A stretch of 13,225 nt of DNA from JBAYHN01 sp041666125 (GTDB taxonomy: Bacteria; Patescibacteriota; Gracilibacteria; UBA1369; UM-FILTER-53-11). Positions 1 to 6,970 of this stretch are shown one piece after another. The notes below the pieces were generated by a model that did no database searches, was not told where the DNA came from, and worked only from the letters and a program-made list of their open reading frames with translations. Positions within the stretch are counted from its first letter, which is position 1. Every line of letters starts with the position of its first letter. The DNA is taken from the NCBI GenBank assembly GCA_041666125.1, contig JBAYHN010000036.1:1-13225 (forward strand), read 5' to 3'. The position numbers were made by a program, and so were the translations under genes.

Positions 1-2190
1 GCTTTTGGCAAAATTGCAGCGCTTACGACGGATACAAAGAAAGATTTGAGCCCACTACAAAAAGAACTTAGTCATATTGGAGTTTTTGTGGGAAAGCTAA
101 CTTTGATTATTTCGCTTGTTCTATTTTTAATAGGAATTTTTGTGCAAGGGCGCGGAATAATAGATACCCTGCTCTTTGCGGTGGCTGTAGCCGTTGCTGC
201 AGTGCCAGAGGGGCTTCCTGCGACAATTACGGTAGCCTTAGCCCTTGGAGTCCAGCGCATGGCAAAAAAGAATGCGATAGTAAAACAGCTTTCGTCTGTG
301 GAAACACTTGGCTCAACTACCGTTATTTGTAGCGATAAAACCGGCACGCTTACAAAAAACGAAATGACAGTACAGGAAATAATAATGGATAAATTCGATG
401 TAATTGTGCGTGGAGTAGGCTATGAACCGGAAGGCAGTTTTTCTATACATCACAATGTTGCTTCCAATAATGGCACTTACTTTGAATATGAAAAAAAAGA
501 TTTGCCAGGACTGGGGACTAAAAATCCAGTTTTCTATAAGCATCTTGAACTTTTGCTTCGTACTATCTCAATCTGCAATACGGCACGAATAACAAAAGAT
601 GAGAATGATTCAAGGTGGCAGATTCTTGGTGACCCAACAGAAGGTTCTCTTATAACTGTTGCGGAAAAAGCCGGATTCTCGACAGATCACATACGTCATA
701 AATATAAGAAAGTATTGGAATTACCTTTTGATTCGGCGCGAAAAAGAATGTCTGTAGTTGCACAAGAGAAAGAAACGAACGAAATAGTAGGATACACCAA
801 AGGCGCACCGGATTCTATTTTGCCCCTTTGCTCACATACTCTGGAAGATGGCAAAATAGTTATTTTAACAGATCAAAAGAAGAAAGAAATATTGAAGCGC
901 AACGAAATTTTGGCCAACAGAGCGCTGCGAACAATTGGCGTTGCTTATAAAAAACTTACCGGTGATGTAAATCATAAATATAGCGAAGAAGAAGTGGAAA
1001 GCGACATGGTATTTTTGGGACTCACGGCCATGATGGATCCTCCACGCGAAGATGTAAAAGAAGCGGTAAAGCTGACTCACAAAGCAGGCATTCGCGTATT
1101 TATAATAACCGGCGACCATGGATTAACTGCTCACGCCGTTGCCAAAGAGCTTGGCCTAGTAAAATCATATGGCGTAAACATAATCACGGGTGAGGAGCTA
1201 AATAAAATGTCAGATGCAAAATTAAAAGAGGCAATTGCGCGTGGACAGGAAACTATTTTTGCGAGAGTAAGCCCTGAACATAAATTACGTGTAGTGGAAG
1301 CATTAAAGAGTAACGGCGAAGTTGTGGCAGTCACAGGAGACGGTGTAAACGATGCCCCTGCGCTAAAACGCGCAGATATAGGCGTTGCAATGGGCATTAC
1401 AGGGACAGATGTAAGCAAAGAGGCTGCGAATATGGTTTTAACCGACGACAGCTTTGGAACAATAGTATCGGCTATAGCAGAGGGTCGCACAATTTATGAA
1501 AACATGAAGAAATTCATTTACTTCATATTTTCCGCAAATATTGGCGAACTGCTAGCCATTTTCTTTACAATAATGCTAAAACTTCCGGCTCCATTAACCG
1601 CCGTCCTTATATTAATTGTGAACACACTTACAGATGTATTCCCCTCTTTGGCTCTTGGCGTTGAACCTGTTGAACGTGGCGTTTTGGAAAGAGCCCCGCG
1701 CAAACCTGATTCCAAAATAATGGAATCATCTTTTGTTAAACGTTATGTGACGGTTGGAGTCTTTATAGGTCTCGTGACCACCGCAACATTTGTAGGAAAT
1801 TTATTACTAAAAGGTTGGCATTTTGGCCAAGGTGTGGAAATTGATTCCGGGCTATATATGCAATCTGCAACAATGGCATTTGTAGTTTTAACATTCTTGC
1901 AAATGGTTCACTCCATGCTTTGCCGCAGTCACACGGAATCAATATTCAGAATGAACTTTTTCGGCAACATGTATTTAATCGGAGCCATTTTATTTTCAAC
2001 GATTATGACGATTGTAATAGTGCAAGTGCCAGTAATTTCTCAATTCCTAAAAACCACACCGCTGAGCTTAAAAGAATGGCTAATATTAATTGCAATTTCA
2101 TTTTCCATACTCATATTTGAAGAAACTCGAAAGTTCTTCACGCGACGAAAATATGCCTTGCGTAAGCCCTCAAGTGTAACTCAAAATTAA
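1..2190 (+). CDS. P2A-type (calcium-transporting-like) cation ATPase, 5' truncated by window edge
   Basis: A membrane pump that couples ATP hydrolysis to cation export, most likely Ca2+. The reading frame is open from base 1, so the true start, the first two membrane segments and most of the actuator domain lie off the window. Visible in order: membrane segments M3 and M4 with the ion-site motif PEGLP; the phosphorylation motif DKTGTLT (bases 334-354, Asp112 of the visible part); a nucleotide-binding KGAPD; the hinge motif TGDGVNDAP (1333-1359); then M5-M10. Ion-site residues of the SERCA family are kept in M4 (VPEGLP), M5 (SANIGE) and M6 (NTLTD). At the M8 position where SERCA has a glutamate there is LQM, so glutamine, as I recall for many bacterial homologues. 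The P2A subfamily is clear from these motifs, but Ca2+ rather than Mn2+ or Na+ is inferred. rsmA follows after 2 bases and is probably co-transcribed. The gene ends in TAA. Confidence 0.93.
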   Translation, partial: AFGKIAALTTDTKKDLSPLQKELSHIGVFVGKLTLIISLVLFLIGIFVQGRGIIDTLLFAVAVAVAAVPEGLPATITVALALGVQRMAKKNAIVKQLSSVETLGSTTVICSDKTGTLTKNEMTVQEIIMDKFDVIVRGVGYEPEGSFSIHHNVASNNGTYFEYEKKDLPGLGTKNPVFYKHLELLLRTISICNTARITKDENDSRWQILGDPTEGSLITVAEKAGFSTDHIRHKYKKVLELPFDSARKRMSVVAQEKETNEIVGYTKGAPDSILPLCSHTLEDGKIVILTDQKKKEILKRNEILANRALRTIGVAYKKLTGDVNHKYSEEEVESDMVFLGLTAMMDPPREDVKEAVKLTHKAGIRVFIITGDHGLTAHAVAKELGLVKSYGVNIITGEELNKMSDAKLKEAIARGQETIFARVSPEHKLRVVEALKSNGEVVAVTGDGVNDAPALKRADIGVAMGITGTDVSKEAANMVLTDDSFGTIVSAIAEGRTIYENMKKFIYFIFSANIGELLAIFFTIMLKLPAPLTAVLILIVNTLTDVFPSLALGVEPVERGVLERAPRKPDSKIMESSFVKRYVTVGVFIGLVTTATFVGNLLLKGWHFGQGVEIDSGLYMQSATMAFVVLTFLQMVHSMLCRSHTESIFRMNFFGNMYLIGAILFSTIMTIVIVQVPVISQFLKTTPLSLKEWLILIAISFSILIFEETRKFFTRRKYALRKPSSVTQN

Positions 2191-2192
2191 AA

Positions 2193-2942
2193 ATGTTTGC
2201 TGCAAAAAAATCATTGGGCCAGAATTTTTTACAAAATCATGCTGTACTCAAAAAAATTATTGCGGCAGCGCAGTTAACGAACGATGAAATTGTGATTGAA
2301 GTTGGCCCGGGCATGGGCGCATTAACCGAATATCTGCTTAAAGAAGCCCAAAAAGTGATTGCCATAGAAAAAGACACTCGCCTGTTTAAAATACTCAGCG
2401 AAAAATTTGCGGTAAGTATAGAAAGTGGAAAATTGGAATTAATAAATGGAGATGCGCTAAAAATCCCTCCACCAAATGGTCCATTTAAACTCGTGGCGAA
2501 CATCCCCTACTACATCACTTCGCCCTTGATAGATCACTTTGTGCGCGATAATCCGCAAAATTTACCAAAGCTCGTGGTGCTTTTGATGCAAAAAGAAGTG
2601 GCGGAAAAAATTTGCGCAGTGCCACCGCACATGAATGTTTTAGCGCTTCACATTCAGACTTTTGGCGATCCAAAAATTATCGGGATGGTTTCCAGGCACG
2701 ATTTTAAACCGGTACCAAGGGTTGATTCCGCAATCTTAAAAATTGAATTTAGCGGCGCACAAAAAGTCGAATGCGATTTAAATAAATATTTTGAATTAAT
2801 CCACACGGCGTTTTCGCAAAAGCGCAAAATGCTGAGAGCGGTACTTGATGCGAATTTACTAAAAAAGGCCGCAGTTGACCCAACTAGGCGGCCGGAAACT
2901 CTAAGCGCAAAAGAATGGGAATATTTGTCCTCTCACATTTAA
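2193..2942 (+). CDS. rsmA: 16S rRNA (adenine(1518)-N6/adenine(1519)-N6)-dimethyltransferase RsmA (KsgA)
   Basis: A cytoplasmic S-adenosylmethionine-dependent enzyme that dimethylates two adjacent adenines in the 3'-terminal hairpin of 16S rRNA, a late step of 30S assembly. The 249 residues are slightly short of the usual 260-270. Visible motifs: KSLGQNFL (residues 6-13), the SAM-binding motif EVGPGMGALT (36-45), an acidic ribose-binding residue in IEKD (58-61), NGD (85-87), and the catalytic N-I-P-Y-Y (103-107), which is characteristic of N6-adenine RNA methylases. The ATG lies 2 bases after the ATPase stop and has no Shine-Dalgarno sequence, so expression probably depends on the upstream transcript. 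Its TAA stop directly abuts the stop of the convergent small gene on the other strand, with no room for a terminator between them. Confidence 0.96.
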   Translation: MFAAKKSLGQNFLQNHAVLKKIIAAAQLTNDEIVIEVGPGMGALTEYLLKEAQKVIAIEKDTRLFKILSEKFAVSIESGKLELINGDALKIPPPNGPFKLVANIPYYITSPLIDHFVRDNPQNLPKLVVLLMQKEVAEKICAVPPHMNVLALHIQTFGDPKIIGMVSRHDFKPVPRVDSAILKIEFSGAQKVECDLNKYFELIHTAFSQKRKMLRAVLDANLLKKAAVDPTRRPETLSAKEWEYLSSHI

Positions 2943-3236
2943 TCACTCTTTGCTTTCGCCATCACTACCGTCTCCATCCTGAGCTTCCCCGTTTGGAACA
3001 TCATCTTTTTTGCCAAGCAAAGCCAAAGCATCGGAGCTTAAATCAAGCTTTACTGCACCAGCTGTAGCATCTGTAACACTTGTCTTAACTTGCGCTTGTG
3101 CTGCTGCCAGCCGCTCTTTCCTTCTCTGCTCCCTTCGAGCCGCCGCCATAGCTTTCATATCTGCAGCTATTTCTGCAGTTCTAGGGTTTCTATCACCTTT
3201 AACTTCAATAACCCGTGGTACTTTTGTAACTTTCAT
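2943..3236 (-). CDS. Unrecognised small charged protein (97 aa)
   Basis: I do not recognise a family. The 97-residue product starts with a basic segment (MKVTKVPRVIEVKGDR). A strongly helical, Ala/Arg/Glu-rich stretch at about residues 25-50 (AAARREQRRKERLAAA) looks like a single charged helix or short coiled coil. The tail from about residue 76 is acidic and Gly/Ser/Asp-rich (DGDGSDGES) and probably disordered. There is no signal peptide, membrane segment or cysteine. Support for reality: a textbook sigma70-like promoter immediately upstream (3246-3274) and an ATG 9 bases after its -10 box. An AAGG sits 7-8 bases before the ATG, but it would fall outside the mRNA if that promoter is used. 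The gene ends in TGA, abutting the rsmA stop. The opposite-strand frame (3010-3252) is judged a shadow because it lacks these signals. Confidence 0.7.
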   Translation of the reverse strand: MKVTKVPRVIEVKGDRNPRTAEIAADMKAMAAARREQRRKERLAAAQAQVKTSVTDATAGAVKLDLSSDALALLGKKDDVPNGEAQDGDGSDGESKE

Positions 3237-3245
3237 AGTAACCTT

Positions 3246-3274
3246 ACTATAACCTAATAAGCGCCATTCGTCAA
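3246..3274 (-). promoter_or_regulatory. Sigma70-like promoter of the 97-aa gene
   Basis: Read on the minus strand: -35 TTGACG (3274-3269), a 17-base spacer, and -10 TATAGT (3251-3246). Each box has one mismatch to consensus. The -10 ends 9 bases before the ATG at 3236, so the predicted transcription start falls at or within about 3 bases of the start codon, giving a leaderless or near-leaderless mRNA. Confidence 0.65.
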
Positions 3275-3312
3275 TATATGCCAGCGCAGAATATTACTGC
3301 AAACCAGCCAAA

Positions 3313-3510
3313 TTATTCAGCCCGAGACTCATCACCCTCTTCAAATAAACCCATTTCGACCATCAATGCCCTACTCTCTTCTGTAGCTAAAGGACCTCGC
3401 GCCGCAACTTGAGATGCGCGTACAACTTCCTCGGTTGCACCAGCACCAGCCTCTAGCAACCACGAACCTCCTTTTCTTCCTCCTCCTCCAATTTCACGTT
3501 GGTTTTCCAT
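3313..3510 (-). CDS. Unrecognised small protein (65 aa)
   Basis: A short open frame with ATG start and TAA stop, in the same orientation as the pyr genes and the 97-aa gene, lying between them. The product begins with a Gly/Arg-rich patch (MENQREIGGGGRKGG). It continues with a likely helical, Ala/Glu/Val-rich region (EEVVRASQVAARG), another helix (TEESRALMVEMG) and an acidic end (EEGDESRAE). No signal peptide, membrane segment or known motif is visible. No Shine-Dalgarno precedes it. A TTTAAT hexamer 5 bases before the ATG could be a -10 box, but no -35 is visible. The composition looks protein-like rather than random, and no competing frame of any length exists here. It remains a hypothetical gene. 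Confidence 0.5.
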   Translation of the reverse strand: MENQREIGGGGRKGGSWLLEAGAGATEEVVRASQVAARGPLATEESRALMVEMGLFEEGDESRAE

Positions 3511-3591
3511 AAATTATTAAATTAAGTAATGGTTAAAGACCATACTAAAACCTGCAATCAAAATCAAGAAAATGTGAGGGGAACGGCCAAA

Positions 3592-4509
3592 TTAAGCTGC
3601 CAATTCCTTTTTCATTTTCAAGACAGCTGCGCGTGCAGCGGCGCCATATTCTTTTTCGTCGCCTGCCTTTTCCCAAGCAAAAATAATTCCACGACTTGAA
3701 TTTATTACCGCTCCAAGCCCATCTTTATTAAAAGCTGCTTTTACGTCCGCTGCCGTGCCACCTTGCGCGCCAAAACCCGGCACCAAAAGATAAGCCTTCG
3801 GCATTAATTTGCGTAATTGCACAAGCTCCTTTGGATAAGTAGCACCGGTAACCGCACCAACCGAGCTGTAGCCACTTTCACCAAGCTCGTCTGCGCCCCA
3901 AGACTCAACAAAATTCGCCATCAATTCATAATTTTTCATTCCTTCCGCCTTAACTTCACGATCCTGCAAATCACCGGAAGATGGGTTTGAAGTCTTTACC
4001 AAGACAAAAATTCCCTTTCCACGCTTTCTGCAAGTTTCCACAAATGGCTTAATGCCATCATAACCAAGATATGGATTAACCGTTATCGCATCACAATCAA
4101 TCGGCGCAACTTTTTCTCCAAACAAATCCGTTTCACCAATAAACGCATTGGCATAAGCCTCGGCCGTGGAACCAATGTCGTTGGATTTTGCATCCGCAAT
4201 TACGAGCAAACCTTTTTCTTGCGCATATTTGCAAGTCTCTTCAAAAGCCCAAACTCCGGAAAATCCATATTGAACATAAAATGCGAATTGTGGCTTAACA
4301 ACCGGCACCAAGTCATGCACCGCATCAATAATTCCTTTATTAAATTCTATAATTGCCTCGGCAGCGGCTTCAAAACTCTTGGCTTTTCTGGCTTCCGCTT
4401 CTTTTCTTATAAAAGATGGAATATGCGAAAGTTGTGGATCCAAGCCAACGCAAATTGGCGTGCCTTTTTCTTTAATGGCTGCGACTAAACGGTCTGTAAA
4501 GTGTTTCAT
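3592..4509 (-). CDS. pyrF: Orotidine-5'-phosphate decarboxylase (type 2)
   Basis: Catalyses the last step of UMP synthesis, the decarboxylation of orotidine 5'-monophosphate, in the cytoplasm. The 305 residues match the longer type 2 bacterial form, not the roughly 240-residue type 1. Motifs: VGLDPQ (21-26); KPQFAFY (72-78); the catalytic Asp-x-Lys-x-x-Asp as DAKSNDIGST (106-115), giving D106, K108 and D111; VLVKTSNPSS; and the phosphate-gripping LVPGFGAQGG. The common form of the catalytic motif is DxKRGDIGST, so Arg-Gly is replaced by Ser-Asn here while the catalytic charges are kept. The start codon is 16 bases after the pyrE stop, in an A/T-only gap without Shine-Dalgarno. It is the last pyr gene of the cluster. 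No convincing terminator hairpin is seen in the 81 bases between it and the next gene. Confidence 0.95.
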   Translation of the reverse strand: MKHFTDRLVAAIKEKGTPICVGLDPQLSHIPSFIRKEAEARKAKSFEAAAEAIIEFNKGIIDAVHDLVPVVKPQFAFYVQYGFSGVWAFEETCKYAQEKGLLVIADAKSNDIGSTAEAYANAFIGETDLFGEKVAPIDCDAITVNPYLGYDGIKPFVETCRKRGKGIFVLVKTSNPSSGDLQDREVKAEGMKNYELMANFVESWGADELGESGYSSVGAVTGATYPKELVQLRKLMPKAYLLVPGFGAQGGTAADVKAAFNKDGLGAVINSSRGIIFAWEKAGDEKEYGAAARAAVLKMKKELAA

Positions 4510-4525
4510 ATTTTAATTTAAAATT

Positions 4526-5164
4526 CTATAATTTTGCACCCCAAGCTCGCGGATCTTTTTTGAATTCCAAAATTTTGTCCCACTCCTCTTTTGTGATTAC
4601 TCCGCGCTCCAGAGCCAATCCAATAATGCTGGAAAAATTCGTAAGTGTTGTGAGTTTTAATCCTGCATCTGCGAAAGTTTTTTTACCTTCTTCAATTTCC
4701 CAAGTGACTATCGCAAAAATATCGCTAACAACTCCCTGGCATTCCTTTTGTACAGCCTGCGCGGCATTTACAGAAGATCCACCGGTCGAAATCAAATCTT
4801 CTAAAATCAAAACGCGCTTGCCGGCTGGCAAAAATCCTTCCACCTGCTTGCCTGCGCCGTGTTCCTTTTTCTCCGGCCTAATATAAATCATAGGCAAATC
4901 CATTTCATAAGCCAAAAACGAGGCCCATGGAATAGCAGCCGTAGCAGTGCCACCAATATATTCCGGATTTATGCCCGAGGCGCGCAACATTTCGGCAAAA
5001 GCCTTAATTACAACTTTGCGCTCCTTTGGATATGAAATAAGTTTGCGATTATCGCAATAAACCGGTGATTTGATGCCGGAAGCCCATGTGAAAGGCGGAT
5101 CCATGCTGACTTTGACCGCCCCAATGTCCAGCAATATTCCTGCAATTTCTTTTTGTGTATCCAT
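4526..5164 (-). CDS. pyrE: Orotate phosphoribosyltransferase
   Basis: Transfers phosphoribose from PRPP to orotate to form OMP, the fifth step of UMP synthesis. The length of 212 residues is normal. Visible: KSPVYCDNRK (32-41), the region that contacts orotate and pyrophosphate; GGTATAAIPWA (71-81); the flexible catalytic loop RPEKKEHG (96-103), with lysines and histidine kept; and the PRPP-binding motif VLILEDLISTGGS (118-130) with the Glu-Asp pair. The start is 41 bases downstream of pyrK, the widest gap within the pyrD-K-E-F block. That gap holds a possible promoter (5173-5202) whose -10 ends 8 bases before the ATG. The gene ends in TAG and pyrF follows, so OMP is made and decarboxylated by adjacent products. 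Confidence 0.96.
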   Translation of the reverse strand: MDTQKEIAGILLDIGAVKVSMDPPFTWASGIKSPVYCDNRKLISYPKERKVVIKAFAEMLRASGINPEYIGGTATAAIPWASFLAYEMDLPMIYIRPEKKEHGAGKQVEGFLPAGKRVLILEDLISTGGSSVNAAQAVQKECQGVVSDIFAIVTWEIEEGKKTFADAGLKLTTLTNFSSIIGLALERGVITKEEWDKILEFKKDPRAWGAKL

Positions 5165-5172
5165 CGAGGCTT

Positions 5173-5202
5173 AGTTTAACGCGTTTTACAGCCCTTTTTC
5201 AA
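5173..5202 (-). promoter_or_regulatory. Possible internal promoter for pyrE-pyrF
   Basis: Minus strand: -35-like TTGAAA (5202-5197), an 18-base spacer, and -10-like TAAACT (5178-5173). The -10 is 8 bases before the pyrE ATG. The boxes are weaker than at the 97-aa and large orphan genes, and AT-rich DNA yields such matches by chance. Support comes mainly from the same short -10-to-ATG distance seen at other genes here. Confidence 0.35.
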
Positions 5203-5205
5203 GCT

Positions 5206-6012
5206 TTATTTCCAGTACTGTTTGCGCCCAACGCTATCTCGATGATAAACGCCAAATTCTTTAATTTGGCGTACGTCTTTATTATCCATTACCGTGCCTT
5301 TTTGACAGGTTGGCACACCGGAATCATCCACGCAGCAATTTCCGCAAATTCCAAGCCCACACTTCATATACCGCTCAACCGAAACCTGCGCCTGGATTTT
5401 CTTTTTAAATGCGAGGTCGGAAACAACTTTCATCATTAATTCCGGCCCGCAAGTCATCACCAAATTATATTTAACGCCCTTTGCCATTTCATTTTGCCAA
5501 CATTCGACATTAAAGCCTTTAAATCCGCATGAACCGTCATTTGTGGCAGGCAAAAATCTCACGCCTTTCAATTTTTTAATTCTATTTTCGAATAAAACAT
5601 GTTCTTTTGATCGAGCGCCCAAAAAGAAATCAACTTTGCAGCCGTCTTTAATAGCCTGTACTGCGGCAAAATAAAGAGGCGCCGCGCCATAGCCACCAGC
5701 CAACATTGCAATTCGCATCTTTGGCTTCCAAGAATAACCCGTGCCATATGGACCGCGAATTCCAATGTAATCCCCTACTTTTTTAGATTGAAGAGTTTTT
5801 GTAGTTTCGCCAACCGACGCAACCGCAAGTGTATAAGATTTTCCATCATCAAAGGCCACGCTAATCGGCTTTTCATCAATTCCAGGAATCCACAAATTTA
5901 CAAATTGGCCAGGAATTGCACGCACGGGATAATCAAAAACATACGAACGCACAAGCGGAGTTTCTTGAATAATCTTTTTTATGCGAACTGAATGCGGAAA
6001 ATCATTTTTCAT
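5206..6012 (-). CDS. pyrK: Dihydroorotate dehydrogenase B, electron transfer subunit (FAD/2Fe-2S, PyrK)
   Basis: Partner of PyrD in the class 1B dihydroorotate dehydrogenase; it passes electrons from the FMN of PyrD through a 2Fe-2S cluster and FAD to NAD+. The 268 residues include an N-terminal FAD-binding barrel with PGQFVNLW (34-41), EKPISVA (47-53) and GIRGPYGTGY (84-93). A nucleotide-binding domain follows with AMLAGGYGAAP (102-112) and MTCGPELM (186-193). A C-terminal cysteine cluster binds the iron-sulfur centre: C218, C223, C226 and C236 (CX4CX2CX9C), with an extra C227. The start ATG overlaps the pyrD stop by four bases (ATGA), a classic arrangement for translational coupling of two subunits needed in equal amounts. 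No Shine-Dalgarno is present. Confidence 0.94.
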   Translation of the reverse strand: MKNDFPHSVRIKKIIQETPLVRSYVFDYPVRAIPGQFVNLWIPGIDEKPISVAFDDGKSYTLAVASVGETTKTLQSKKVGDYIGIRGPYGTGYSWKPKMRIAMLAGGYGAAPLYFAAVQAIKDGCKVDFFLGARSKEHVLFENRIKKLKGVRFLPATNDGSCGFKGFNVECWQNEMAKGVKYNLVMTCGPELMMKVVSDLAFKKKIQAQVSVERYMKCGLGICGNCCVDDSGVPTCQKGTVMDNKDVRQIKEFGVYHRDSVGRKQYWK

Positions 6013-6944
6013 AATTTTACTGCGCCAATTAATTCACTTATATTTTTTACTTTATTTGCCGTGCACCATTTGGACATTTCGTCCGTGCATTTTTTAAAGA
6101 CTTCAACTCCGCGATAATAAACGCCGGTGCCAATACCAACAAGCGTCGCGCCCGCCATCATCATTTCTATGGCATCTTCACCTGTTAAAACGCCTCCGGT
6201 GCCAATAATTGGCATAGTCGGCAGAGCTTTTCTAATGTCGCAAATATATTTTATAGCAATTGGTTTGAGTGACGGCCCGCTTAGCCCGCCAACTTTATTA
6301 AACAAAACCGGTGCGCGCATTTCTATATTAATTGCCATGCCGGGACCCATTGTATTCATAACGGTTAGTGCATCCGCGCCTGCATCTGCCACCGCCTTTG
6401 CAATCTCCACAATATTTTGAACATTCGGAGAAAGTTTTATGCTGATTGGAATTTTTACTCCGGCGGTATGCAAACTTTTTTTAACTTCTTTTGTGACCGC
6501 CGCAGCATCCACTGCAACGCACGCAAATGGCCTGCCAAACTCACTTCCCACGTTTGGGCAGGAAATATTTACCTCCAAAATCTGCGGTGCACTTTTTGCA
6601 ATTTCCTCTGCAATTTTTCCAAAATCTTCAACTTTTCCGGCAACAATGCTCGCAATTAGCGGCGACGGATTCCAATCCAAAAACTTTTTAATTTCTTCGC
6701 GCGCTTTTTCGATTCCCGCATCCGGAAGTCCAACCGCATTTAACATGTAATGCTCGCCACCAATAATCACCGGATTGCGATGGCCTTTGTGTTCCTGCAA
6801 CCAGATGGATTTTGTGGTAATTCCTCCGGCACCATTTCGAACCACATTGCGCCAAGAAGAGGCCGTTAAGCCCAAAACGCCCGAAGCAAGCACCAACGGA
6901 TTCTTGAATTTTACTCCGCAAAAGTTTACTGAAAGGTTTGCCAC
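6009..6944 (-). CDS. pyrD: Dihydroorotate dehydrogenase, class 1B catalytic subunit (FMN)
   Basis: Oxidises dihydroorotate to orotate using FMN, with electrons handed to PyrK and then NAD+. I start it at a GTG (6944), giving 311 residues beginning MANLSVNFCGVKFKNP, which matches the usual family N-terminus. The frame could be extended six codons to a TTG at 6962, but that extension contains a perfect -10 hexamer (TATAAT, 6956-6951) and would then not be transcribed. Motifs: the FMN contact GGITTKSI (about 40-47), NAVGLPD, the catalytic cysteine in NISCPN (C129, the class 1 cysteine rather than serine), and IIGTGGVLTGEDA near the end for FMN phosphate. The PyrK partner downstream confirms class 1B. 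The stop overlaps the pyrK start. It follows the large orphan gene closely but probably has its own promoter. Confidence 0.95.
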   Translation of the reverse strand: MANLSVNFCGVKFKNPLVLASGVLGLTASSWRNVVRNGAGGITTKSIWLQEHKGHRNPVIIGGEHYMLNAVGLPDAGIEKAREEIKKFLDWNPSPLIASIVAGKVEDFGKIAEEIAKSAPQILEVNISCPNVGSEFGRPFACVAVDAAAVTKEVKKSLHTAGVKIPISIKLSPNVQNIVEIAKAVADAGADALTVMNTMGPGMAINIEMRAPVLFNKVGGLSGPSLKPIAIKYICDIRKALPTMPIIGTGGVLTGEDAIEMMMAGATLVGIGTGVYYRGVEVFKKCTDEMSKWCTANKVKNISELIGAVKL

Positions 6945-6950
6945 GTCTGC

Positions 6951-6956
6951 ATTATA
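6951..6956 (-). promoter_or_regulatory. Consensus -10 box upstream of pyrD
   Basis: A perfect TATAAT on the minus strand, 6 bases before the proposed GTG start of pyrD (6944). No good -35 is seen at 16-18 bases upstream, where the sequence runs into the end of the large orphan gene. If active, it would give pyrD-K-E-F a leaderless transcript independent of the orphan. Confidence 0.45.
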
Positions 6957-6970
6957 GCGCAAAAGAACCT

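Noticed and set aside
1131..1490. Minus-strand open frame of 119 codons inside the ATPase
   Set aside because: Opposite the conserved P-domain coding sequence of the pump; Ser/Ala/Thr-rich shadow composition and no promoter.
3242..3245. AAGG as a Shine-Dalgarno for the 97-aa gene
   Set aside because: It lies between the -10 box and the expected transcription start, so it would not be in the mRNA if that promoter is used; kept only as a note.
3010..3252. Plus-strand open frame of 80 codons opposite the 97-aa gene
   Set aside because: A shadow of the minus-strand gene; the minus frame has a strong promoter and a plausible protein composition, the plus frame has neither.
3529..3543. A small inverted repeat ATGGT-taaag-ACCAT between pyrF and the 65-aa gene
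   Set aside because: Arms of only 5 bp, A/T-rich and with no U-tract; too weak to call a terminator or operator.
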